Source of the DNA: Gammaproteobacteria bacterium CG22_combo_CG10-13_8_21_14_all_40_8 | GTDB taxonomy: Bacteria > Pseudomonadota > Gammaproteobacteria > Enterobacterales > GCA-002770795 | Length of the DNA stretch: 6,361 nucleotides | Direction of reading: 5' to 3' | NCBI GenBank assembly: GCA_002770795.1 | Contig: PCTP01000186.1 | Span: 1 to 6,361, forward strand | Shown here: positions 1-5,679 of the stretch, one piece after another | How the letters are laid out: every line of letters starts with the position of its first letter | Numbering within the stretch: the stretch's first letter is position 1 | Notes under the pieces: generated by a model | What the model was told of the DNA's origin: nothing | What the model saw: the letters and a program-made list of their open reading frames with translations, nothing else | Databases searched by the model: none | Position numbers and translations under genes: made by a program

Positions 1-2256
1 TTTTGCTCTTTTGGCAGCAATAATTTTTTCCTGTATCCCCCCCACCGCATAAACTAAGCCGGTGAGGGTGAGTTCTCCAGTCATGGCTAATGGGCGCTTA
101 ATGATTTTTTTCAATAATAAAGATAATATGGCTGTGGCTATGGTAATGCCTGCAGAAGGTCCATCTTTTGGGGTAGCACCCTCAGGGACATGGATGTGGA
201 TGAAAGCGTTGTCAATATCCTCGTTTAATTGTAAGGCTTTTGCATGACTCGAAATATAGGAGTAGGCAATTTCTGCTGACTCTCGCATCACTTCCCCTAA
301 ATTACCCGTTAATTTTAGCCCCCGATGTTTATGATGAATAATAGCCGCTTCAATATCTAGAGTACATCCCCCCATGGCTGTCCATGCTAAACCAGTGACG
401 ACACCAATTGATTTATTGGGTTTACTATCTTGAAAATAGGGTTCTCCTAAAAGCTCCACAATAGTTTTTTTATGGATGTTTTTAGCAGAAAATTTGGCAT
501 TTGAGACGATTCTAACCACACTTTTTCGAACAATTCTACCCAACTGTTTTTCTAAAGAGCGAAGTCCTGCACCCCTAGCATATCCCTCTATAAGAAACTT
601 CAGGGCAGAAGGGGTGATTTTAAGTTGACTAGGGCTTAATCCAGATTGGTTGAGTTTTTTGGGCCACAAGTATTTCTCGACGATTTCAATTTTTTCTTCG
701 ATTAAATAACCCGCTAAACGGATAATTTCCATTCTGTCTAATAAAGGGCTTGGTATACTATCTAATTGATTGGCGGTACAAATAAATAGAACTTTGCTGA
801 GATCGATGCGCAAATCAATGTAATTGTCCAGAAAAGCGCCATTTTGTTCAGGATCAAGAACTTCTAGAAGGGCTGAGGCAGGGTCACCTTGATAGGAGTT
901 GCCAATTTTATCAATTTCATCCAGCATAATGACTGGATTTGCGCTATTTGTTTGCCTCAAGGCTTGAACAATTTTTCCAGGCATCGCTCCTATGTAAGTT
1001 TTTCGATGGCCTTTTATTTCAGCTTCATCATGCAGCCCACCGACTGAAAAACGGAAAAAATTTCGTTTAAGCGCTTTGGCTATCGTCATCCCGATGGAGG
1101 TTTTTCCAACACCAGGTGGACCCACAAAGAGTAAAATAGCCCCAGTGATTTCACCCTTTAGAGCACCAACTGCTAAAAACTCAATGATGCGTTGCTTTAC
1201 ATCATCTAGACCTGCATGGGATTGACTTAATATCCGTCTTGCGGTGTTTAAATTCAAATTGTCTTTGGTTGTTAAACCCCAAGGTAGCTCTGTTGTGGCT
1301 TCAAGATAGTTTCTGGTCACCGCATATTCTGGGGAGCCGGCTTCAAGAATTTTTAGCTTGTTTATTTCTTTAAAAAGCTTTTCTACTACATTGTCTGGCA
1401 TCTGTTTTTGAGAAATACGTTGGCTAAACTCTTTGATATCAGCAGTTCGGTCATCCATTTCTAGACCTAACTCTTTTTGAATCACTTTAAGCTGCTCTCT
1501 CAGAAAAAATTTACGTTGCCCTTCATTGATGGCATTTTCAACCTGCTGATGAATGGTGTTCTGAATTTTTGAAACCTCTAATTCCTTACGAACTAGCGTT
1601 AAAACCTTTTCGAGTCTTGTTTTTAAATCCACAGTATCCAGTATTTTTTGCAGTTCATGTTTGTTGGCTGTGGTTAATCCAGCTGAAAAATCGGCGATGG
1701 TGGAGGGGTCGTTTAAGTCAAAGCGATTGAGAAAGAATTTTACTTCATCTCCATACAGTGGATGTAACCGTGATAATTCCTTTAAGTTGTTGATGATATT
1801 AATGGCGTAGGCTCTAATTCTATCTTGATTTCTATAGTCTGGTTCTTGAGGGTATTCCACTTCAGCCATGAAGGGAATGTCGCCCTTGAGCCATTTTTTA
1901 ATACGAAAGCGATGCACACCTTCCGCAATAAATTGAATTTTTCCTGAGGCATTGACGGGATGATGAACTCTCACCAAGGTGCCAATACTCTCAAAGTCTT
2001 GAATATCCGCTTTGTCAGTATTTAATGAGTTGGTTAATAATAAACCTGCCAATTTGTGTTCCGTATCAGAAATCTGCATTAAAGAGGATTCCCAGATTTC
2101 CTCATTCATTAAAATTGGAAGTGTTTGTGGTGGAAAAAATGGTCTTTCAGATAGAGGGAGAATGTTGATGATGCTAGGGAGCATGGTTTCATCTGTATTA
2201 TGATTGCTTGAATCAGAATCGGTTTCGTTATGATTGTTTTCATCCTTTTTAGCCAT
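1..2256 (-). CDS. lon: ATP-dependent Lon protease (endopeptidase La), C-terminus cut by window edge
   Basis: Lon is a cytoplasmic AAA+ serine protease that unfolds and degrades misfolded and short-lived regulatory proteins. The frame is open for 752 codons from ATG 2254-2256 to the left edge. Domains in order: an Asn/Asp/Ser/His-rich leader (1-24); Lon substrate-binding domain from about residue 31 (ILPLSERPFFPPQTLPIL); a coiled region with FFLREQLKVIQKELG (250-264); AAA+ ATPase with Walker A GPPGVGKT (379-386), pore loop KTYIGAMPGK (419-428), Walker B VIMLDEID (442-449) and LLDR with Arg508; and the protease domain with PKDGPSAG, catalytic Ser701, and GGIQEK with catalytic Lys744. Ser and Lys are 43 residues apart, as for Ser679/Lys722 of E. 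coli Lon, so the enzyme should be active. The missing tail is probably a few dozen residues. An AGG at 2264-2266 on this strand, 7 bases before the ATG, supports the start. The leader and the LPLSERPFFP segment differ from the housekeeping LPLRDVVVYPH form, so this may be a second Lon paralogue (inference). Confidence 0.96.
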   Translation of the reverse strand, partial: MAKKDENNHNETDSDSSNHNTDETMLPSIINILPLSERPFFPPQTLPILMNEEIWESSLMQISDTEHKLAGLLLTNSLNTDKADIQDFESIGTLVRVHHPVNASGKIQFIAEGVHRFRIKKWLKGDIPFMAEVEYPQEPDYRNQDRIRAYAINIINNLKELSRLHPLYGDEVKFFLNRFDLNDPSTIADFSAGLTTANKHELQKILDTVDLKTRLEKVLTLVRKELEVSKIQNTIHQQVENAINEGQRKFFLREQLKVIQKELGLEMDDRTADIKEFSQRISQKQMPDNVVEKLFKEINKLKILEAGSPEYAVTRNYLEATTELPWGLTTKDNLNLNTARRILSQSHAGLDDVKQRIIEFLAVGALKGEITGAILLFVGPPGVGKTSIGMTIAKALKRNFFRFSVGGLHDEAEIKGHRKTYIGAMPGKIVQALRQTNSANPVIMLDEIDKIGNSYQGDPASALLEVLDPEQNGAFLDNYIDLRIDLSKVLFICTANQLDSIPSPLLDRMEIIRLAGYLIEEKIEIVEKYLWPKKLNQSGLSPSQLKITPSALKFLIEGYARGAGLRSLEKQLGRIVRKSVVRIVSNAKFSAKNIHKKTIVELLGEPYFQDSKPNKSIGVVTGLAWTAMGGCTLDIEAAIIHHKHRGLKLTGNLGEVMRESAEIAYSYISSHAKALQLNEDIDNAFIHIHVPEGATPKDGPSAGITIATAILSLLLKKIIKRPLAMTGELTLTGLVYAVGGIQEKIIAAKRAK

Positions 2257-2310
2257 GCAAATACCTATCGAGAGTTTTTTCAATTGAATTCAAATTGCAC
2301 CATCGTTTAA

Positions 2311-2339
2311 GTTATAGATGATAGACTCACATTTGTATA
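2311..2339 (-). promoter_or_regulatory. Probable sigma70-type promoter of lon
   Basis: Read on the minus strand, TATACA (2339-2334, 4 of 6 matches to TTGACA) is followed after 17 bases by TATAAC (2316-2311, 5 of 6 matches to TATAAT). Transcription would begin near 2304, giving a leader of roughly 48 bases before the lon ATG. I see no clear heat-shock (sigma32) consensus, although lon is a heat-shock gene in E. coli. The spacing is ideal but the -35 is weak, so this is a prediction from consensus only. Confidence 0.45.
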
Positions 2340-2340
2340 T

Positions 2341-2511
2341 ACCAGTGCTATCTCAAAATGTTTGTTGCAGCAAGGCCAGAAGCTGCCAAACTTGAGGCTG
2401 AAATTTTAGAAATAGCAATTAATGTCCAGGTATCACAGAGATAGAAGAAGTATGGCGCATTTTTCTTGCTATTACGAAATCAGGATGAATGATGACAGGT
2501 ACCGCCCTGTA
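2341..2511. other. Intergenic stretch between divergent lon and the unknown gene, no supported gene
   Basis: The divergent spacer covers 2257-2583 in total. Beyond the two promoter regions it contains only a 28-codon reading frame on the plus strand (2358-2444, beginning MFVAARPEAAKLEAEILEIA). This frame has no Shine-Dalgarno sequence and is not called as a gene. There is also a short inverted repeat ACAGG/CCTGT (2495-2499 and 2506-2510) with a 6-base loop. Neither strand shows a tRNA, a known riboswitch or a terminator with a T-run here. Confidence 0.5.
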
Positions 2512-2536
2512 GGCTAAAATTTGTACTCTTTTAGCC
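2512..2536. promoter_or_regulatory. Operator-like inverted repeat over the promoter of the 127-codon gene
   Basis: GGCTAAAA (2512-2519) and TTTTAGCC (2529-2536) form a perfect 8-base inverted repeat around a 9-base spacer. The -35 region of the downstream promoter falls in the spacer, and the right arm ends 9 bases before the TATAAT box. No T-run follows on either strand, so a terminator is unlikely. The position suits a dimeric DNA-binding regulator controlling the downstream gene. That role is inferred from geometry, and the regulator is unknown. Confidence 0.4.
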
Positions 2537-2551
2537 GATATCCTATATAAT
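2521..2551 (+). promoter_or_regulatory. Promoter of the 127-codon gene
   Basis: A perfect TATAAT -10 box lies at 2546-2551, predicting a transcript start near 2558, about 26 bases before the ATG at 2584. The best -35 candidate is TTGTAC (2521-2526), which matches only in TTG and sits 19 bases upstream, slightly too far. A strong -10 with a poor -35 inside an inverted repeat fits a promoter needing an activator or blocked by a repressor (inference). Confidence 0.6.
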
Positions 2552-2572
2552 GAATATGATTGAGAGGAATTC

Positions 2573-2578
2573 AGGAGG
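2573..2578 (+). promoter_or_regulatory. Consensus Shine-Dalgarno that fixes the start of the 127-codon gene
   Basis: AGGAGG lies 5 bases before ATG 2584-2586. An in-frame TTG at 2560 would add eight residues, but it has no ribosome binding site, nearly coincides with the predicted transcript start, and would place this AGGAGG inside the coding region. The ATG is therefore preferred. Confidence 0.85.
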
Positions 2579-2583
2579 AAATC

Positions 2584-2967
2584 ATGATCCAACTTACGAG
2601 CCTAATACCATTAGATTTTCATCGGCATTACGGTGTGATTAATGATAAAAAGCAACTCGTCAAACCGATTAAAGTGACTGCGACGGATCCGGCAACTGCG
2701 ACTCGAGAATTTAGTCCTATTGTTGCTGATGAGTCCATTGTTGAAGAGCGAAGGAAGAGAAACGCAAGACGAAGAATTTATGCAAGGGTTCGCTATAACC
2801 AGCGTAAAAAACTTCGCAGAAAAACCGATATAATCAACAATCCCTCTCAAAGAGTCATCTCTGAAAGTGCAAATGAGTCATTAAACCATGAAAATTTAAA
2901 GGATGAAGCTCCTCATGCCATGAAAGATTTGTCGGCTCCCATTCACAAAGTTGATATCAAAGTGTAA
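2584..2967 (+). CDS. Hypothetical basic protein, 127 residues
   Basis: I do not recognise this protein. A near-perfect promoter and a consensus ribosome binding site indicate that it is expressed. The N-terminus (MIQLTSLIPLDFHRHYGVIN) is mildly hydrophobic but has no signal peptide or membrane span. A strongly basic block lies at residues 56-80, rich in Arg and Lys with three Tyr (RRKRNARRR, then YNQRKKLRRK). After about residue 82 comes a polar, Asn/Ser/Glu-rich and probably disordered tail ending in HKVDIKV. The basic block could bind nucleic acid or a membrane, but no named fold is visible. The gene stands alone, divergent from lon and about 200 bases before prfC, which has its own promoter-like sequence. 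The frame on the opposite strand (2611-2850) is treated as a shadow because it has no promoter or ribosome binding site of its own. The gene is likely real; the function is unknown. Confidence 0.75.
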   Translation: MIQLTSLIPLDFHRHYGVINDKKQLVKPIKVTATDPATATREFSPIVADESIVEERRKRNARRRIYARVRYNQRKKLRRKTDIINNPSQRVISESANESLNHENLKDEAPHAMKDLSAPIHKVDIKV

Positions 2968-2983
2968 TTCTTTATCAACCATT

Positions 2984-3030
2984 AAAACCCCGTTCTAAGA
3001 ACCTGGCTATTGGCTTTTTGGGGTTGCCAA
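2984..3030 (+). terminator. Possible weak terminator after the 127-codon gene
   Basis: AACCCC (2986-2991) can pair with GGGGTT (3020-3025), enclosing a small GTTC/GAAC hairpin. Alternatively TTGGC (3010-3014) pairs with GCCAA (3026-3030). The only T-run (3015-3019) lies inside the structure and not after it, so this is not a textbook intrinsic terminator. It may only be local secondary structure. Confidence 0.25.
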
Positions 3031-3055
3031 AAGTAACACAATGTCACCAGGAAAA

Positions 3056-3084
3056 TAGGCAATACAACATATTCCAGTTATAAT
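3056..3084 (+). promoter_or_regulatory. Promoter of prfC
   Basis: TAGGCA (3056-3061, 4 of 6 matches to TTGACA) and a perfect TATAAT (3079-3084) are separated by the ideal 17 bases. Transcription would start near 3091 and leave a leader of about 75 bases before the prfC ATG, long enough to contain the hairpin at 3119-3147. Confidence 0.6.
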
Positions 3085-3118
3085 CCTCTCAATAAGCAAT
3101 TCATCCAAAAATAAACCC

Positions 3119-3147
3119 GAACCTTGTGTTAATTTTTTAACAGGTTC
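3119..3147 (+). promoter_or_regulatory. Bulged hairpin in the prfC 5' leader
   Basis: GAACC (3119-3123) pairs with GGTTC (3143-3147), and TGTTAA (3127-3132) pairs with TTAACA (3137-3142). This gives 11 base pairs with a 3-base bulge on the 5' side and a TTTT loop. The structure ends 18 bases before the prfC ATG and no T-run follows, so it is not an intrinsic terminator. It could influence mRNA stability or ribosome access, or as DNA it could be a regulator site. Pairing is seen directly; function is inferred. Confidence 0.45.
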
Positions 3148-3165
3148 ATTGATGCTGAAACGAAT

Positions 3166-4746
3166 ATGTCACAAATTTTACAAGAAATTTCTAAAAGGCG
3201 AACTTTTGCCATTATTTCGCACCCTGATGCGGGTAAAACCACGATTACAGAAAAGTTACTTTTGTTCGGAAACGCTATTCAGATCGCGGGTACGGTAAAA
3301 TCTCGAAAATCTGATCGTCATGCGACCTCTGATTGGATGGAAATGGAAAAACAACGGGGCATTTCTATCACGACTTCTGTGATGCAATTTCCTTACAAAG
3401 ATGCCATTGTTAATTTATTGGATACCCCAGGGCATGAGGACTTTTCTGAGGATACCTACCGAACTCTAACTGCAGTTGACTCTGCTTTAATGGTTATTGA
3501 TTGCGCTAAGGGTGTTGAACAAAGAACCATCAAATTGATGGAAATTTGTCGTATGAGAGACACCCCGATTTTGACCTTTATGAATAAAATGGATCGTGAA
3601 ACCCGTGATCCTATAGAACTGATGGATGAGGTTGAGGATATTCTGGGAATAGCCTGTGCGCCTATTACTTGGCCTATTGGCATGGGTAAAAACTTCAAAG
3701 GTGTTTATCATCTCATAGAAGATAAAATTTATTTGTATCAAACAGGCATGGGACATACGATTCAAGAGACCCAAGAAATTTTTGGCCTAAACAATCCTGA
3801 GTTAGATAAAAAAATTGGCTCTTTAGCCGATGAACTAAGAGATGAGCTAGAATTAGTCAAGGGTGCAAGTAACGCATTTGATCTAGGAGATTTTTTGGCG
3901 GGAAGGTTAACGCCGGTATTTTTTGGAACAGCTTTGGGCAATTTTGGTATCGATATGTTTTTGGATGGATTGGTTCAATGGGCACCCAAACCCTTAGCAA
4001 GGGAGGCTTCAGGTAGAATGATTCCGCCAGAGCAAGATAAGTTCTCTGGTTTTGTGTTCAAAATACAGGCCAATATGGATCCTAATCATAGAGATCGAGT
4101 CGCTTTTTTAAGAATTTGCTCTGGACAATATAATAAAGGCATAAAGCTAAAGCATGTAAGAATAGGCAAGACAGTACAAATTAACAATGCCTTAACCTTT
4201 CTTGCTGGGGCTCGTACACAGCTTGAGGAGGCTTTTGCCGGGGATATTATTGGTCTACACAATCATGGCACCATTCAAATTGGTGATACTTTCTGTGATG
4301 GTGAAGATTTGAAGTTCTCGGGTATTCCTCATTTTGCACCTGAACTCTTTAGAAGAATTCGATTGAGAGATCCACTAAAGGCGAAGCAACTTCAAAAAGG
4401 CTTAATAGAGTTATCCGAAGAAGGGGCGACACAGGTATTTAGACCCTTGGATAAAAATGATTTGATCGTGGGTGCTGTAGGTATACTACAATTTGATGTA
4501 GTCGCACAGAGATTACAGACGGAATACAATGTCGACTGTATTTACGAGCCTATCAATTTGAGCACCGCTCGTTGGGTTTATTGTGATGATCCTCAAATGT
4601 TGAAAGATTTTAGGGCTAAAGCCTCATTGAATCTTTCTTTAGATGGCGGTGATTGTTTGGCTTATCTGGCGCCAACCATGGTGAATTTAAATTTAATGAA
4701 AGAAAGATGGCCTAAAATTGAATTTAGAGAAACCAGAGAGCATTAA
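3166..4746 (+). CDS. prfC: Peptide chain release factor 3 (RF3)
   Basis: RF3 is the translational GTPase that removes RF1 and RF2 from the ribosome after peptide release and supports post-termination quality control in the cytoplasm. At 526 residues it is almost the length of E. coli RF3 (529) and aligns with it from start to end. GTPase motifs: G1 SHPDAGKT (18-25), the switch region EKQRGISITTS (61-71), G3 DTPGHEDFSEDTYRTL (86-101) and G4 NKMD (140-143). Family-specific segments include CAPITWPIG, ELVKGASNAFD, TPVFFGTALGNFG, FKIQANMDPNHRDRVAF, GLHNHGTIQIGDTF, FAPELFRRIRL and the C-terminal REH. No frameshift or lost motif is seen. The start agrees with the family N-terminus (LQEISKRRTFAIISHPDAGK), although the ATG has only a weak ribosome binding site (GAAACGA). 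It appears to have its own promoter and to be separate from its neighbours. Confidence 0.99.
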   Translation: MSQILQEISKRRTFAIISHPDAGKTTITEKLLLFGNAIQIAGTVKSRKSDRHATSDWMEMEKQRGISITTSVMQFPYKDAIVNLLDTPGHEDFSEDTYRTLTAVDSALMVIDCAKGVEQRTIKLMEICRMRDTPILTFMNKMDRETRDPIELMDEVEDILGIACAPITWPIGMGKNFKGVYHLIEDKIYLYQTGMGHTIQETQEIFGLNNPELDKKIGSLADELRDELELVKGASNAFDLGDFLAGRLTPVFFGTALGNFGIDMFLDGLVQWAPKPLAREASGRMIPPEQDKFSGFVFKIQANMDPNHRDRVAFLRICSGQYNKGIKLKHVRIGKTVQINNALTFLAGARTQLEEAFAGDIIGLHNHGTIQIGDTFCDGEDLKFSGIPHFAPELFRRIRLRDPLKAKQLQKGLIELSEEGATQVFRPLDKNDLIVGAVGILQFDVVAQRLQTEYNVDCIYEPINLSTARWVYCDDPQMLKDFRAKASLNLSLDGGDCLAYLAPTMVNLNLMKERWPKIEFRETREH

Positions 4747-4791
4747 AATCCTTGAGCATTAAATATATTGCTTCGGTTTTTATGTGGAGGT

Positions 4792-4827
4792 CTTTTGGGT
4801 ATAACGAACCAATAAAGTTGTTTTTTT
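4792..4827 (+). terminator. Possible weak intrinsic terminator after prfC
   Basis: An imperfect AT-rich stem, CTTTTGG (4792-4798) with CCAATAAAG (4809-4817) and one or two bulges, is followed by TTG and seven T residues (4821-4827). The order of stem then T-run is right for an intrinsic terminator, but the stem has few G-C pairs and is likely weak. I found no stronger candidate between prfC and the next gene. Confidence 0.35.
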
Positions 4828-4889
4828 GATACTGCTTAGAATCTGATGACCAAAATTTTCAGTGTTTAGAAACAGGCTAAAGGGGTGAA

Positions 4890-5663
4890 ATGAAGTACCA
4901 ATTATTTGATGCACATTGTCATTTAGACTCTCCAAGATTTGATAAGGATAGAGAAGAATTATTAATTTTGGCTCAGCGAGTAGGCGTTAAGGGGATTGTT
5001 CTCGCTGGTACGACTAAAGATTCATGGCGAAAAATAAGACAGTTGACTGCACTTCATCCCAGTATGTACACCGCTTTAGGGCTGCACCCTTATTTTATCG
5101 ACCAGCATACAGCTGCAGATATTCGAAGTCTCGAGTTGGCAGTGGAAACTCCTCCGATTGTAGCTGTTGGCGAGATTGGGCTGGATTTTTACAACCCAGC
5201 GCTTGATAAAAATAAGCAAGTGGTGTTGTTTCATGCGCAAATTCACATCGCCAATATGGCGAAATTACCTGTTGTGCTTCATGTTCGTAAAGCTCATGAT
5301 GAGGTGTTAAAACATCTGCGTATATCCAATTTTCAGCAAGGTGGTGTCGTGCATGCTTTTAATGGTTCTATGGATCAAGCTAAAAGATATATTGATATGG
5401 GCTTTGTGTTAGGTTTTGGTGGAGCAATGACTTATCAAAGGGCTACGAAACTCAGAGCTTTGGCTTCGACTTTACCCTTAAGTTCAATTGTTTTAGAGAC
5501 CGATGCACCAGACATGAAACCCGTTACTTGCCAACTAGATCGCAATACACCTATCCATTTGTTGGATAATTTTCGAGTGCTATGTGAGTTAAGATCAGAA
5601 AATCATTCACAAGTGGCTTTGCAAACGACCTTAAATGCGATGAGAGTGTATCGTATAGAATAA
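4890..5663 (+). CDS. yjjV: TatD-family metal-dependent hydrolase, YjjV type
   Basis: TatD-family proteins are cytoplasmic TIM-barrel hydrolases with a two-metal centre; several members have DNase activity. The 257 residues match the usual family length, and E. coli YjjV (259) is the closest form I recognise. Expected metal ligands are all present: His9 and His11 in DAHCHLD, Glu95 in VGEIGLDF, His131 in VVLHVRKAHD, His155 in GGVVHAFNGS and Asp205 in LETDAPDM. Other family segments are ALGLHP (62-67) and GFGGAMTYQRATK (175-187), the latter like the YjjV GVGGTITYPRASK stretch. An AGGGGTGA ribosome binding site (4881-4888) lies just before the ATG. I see no clear promoter in the 143 bases after prfC. 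The next gene begins 16 bases after the stop, so the two may form one transcript. The exact substrate cannot be read from sequence, and related ycfH-type TatD proteins cannot be fully excluded. Confidence 0.93.
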   Translation: MKYQLFDAHCHLDSPRFDKDREELLILAQRVGVKGIVLAGTTKDSWRKIRQLTALHPSMYTALGLHPYFIDQHTAADIRSLELAVETPPIVAVGEIGLDFYNPALDKNKQVVLFHAQIHIANMAKLPVVLHVRKAHDEVLKHLRISNFQQGGVVHAFNGSMDQAKRYIDMGFVLGFGGAMTYQRATKLRALASTLPLSSIVLETDAPDMKPVTCQLDRNTPIHLLDNFRVLCELRSENHSQVALQTTLNAMRVYRIE

Positions 5664-5679
5664 AAACATTAGGCATTTT

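Noticed and set aside
25..33. Apparent loss of the catalytic Lys in Lon (GGIQEK where E. coli has GGLKEK)
   Set aside because: Counting from the catalytic Ser shows the dyad lysine is the second one of the motif, 43 residues after Ser701, and it is present. The Q replaces a non-catalytic residue.
62..247. 61-codon plus-strand frame inside the lon region
   Set aside because: It lies antisense to the Lon protease domain, has no family similarity I can see, and is explained as a shadow of the minus-strand gene.
2012..2203. 63-codon plus-strand frame inside the 5' part of lon
   Set aside because: It is antisense to the well-supported Lon N-terminal domain and has no recognisable domain.
2611..2850. 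79-codon minus-strand frame opposite the unknown 127-codon gene
   Set aside because: The plus-strand frame has a perfect -10 box and consensus ribosome binding site, and this one has neither.
3456..3774. Two overlapping minus-strand frames inside prfC
   Set aside because: Both lie opposite the highly conserved GTPase domain of RF3 and carry no recognisable motif.
4738..4762. Direct repeat GAGCATTAA at the end of prfC (4738-4746 and 4754-4762)
   Set aside because: It is nine bases and AT-rich, with copies 16 bases apart and out of frame. Chance or a tiny local duplication explains it, and there is no sign of an attachment site or mobile element.
4800..4842. Possible promoter for the TatD-family gene (TATAAC at 4800-4805 or TAGAAT at 4837-4842)
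   Set aside because: Neither has a usable -35 at 16-18 bases; TTGTTT at 4818-4823 is only 13 bases before TAGAAT.
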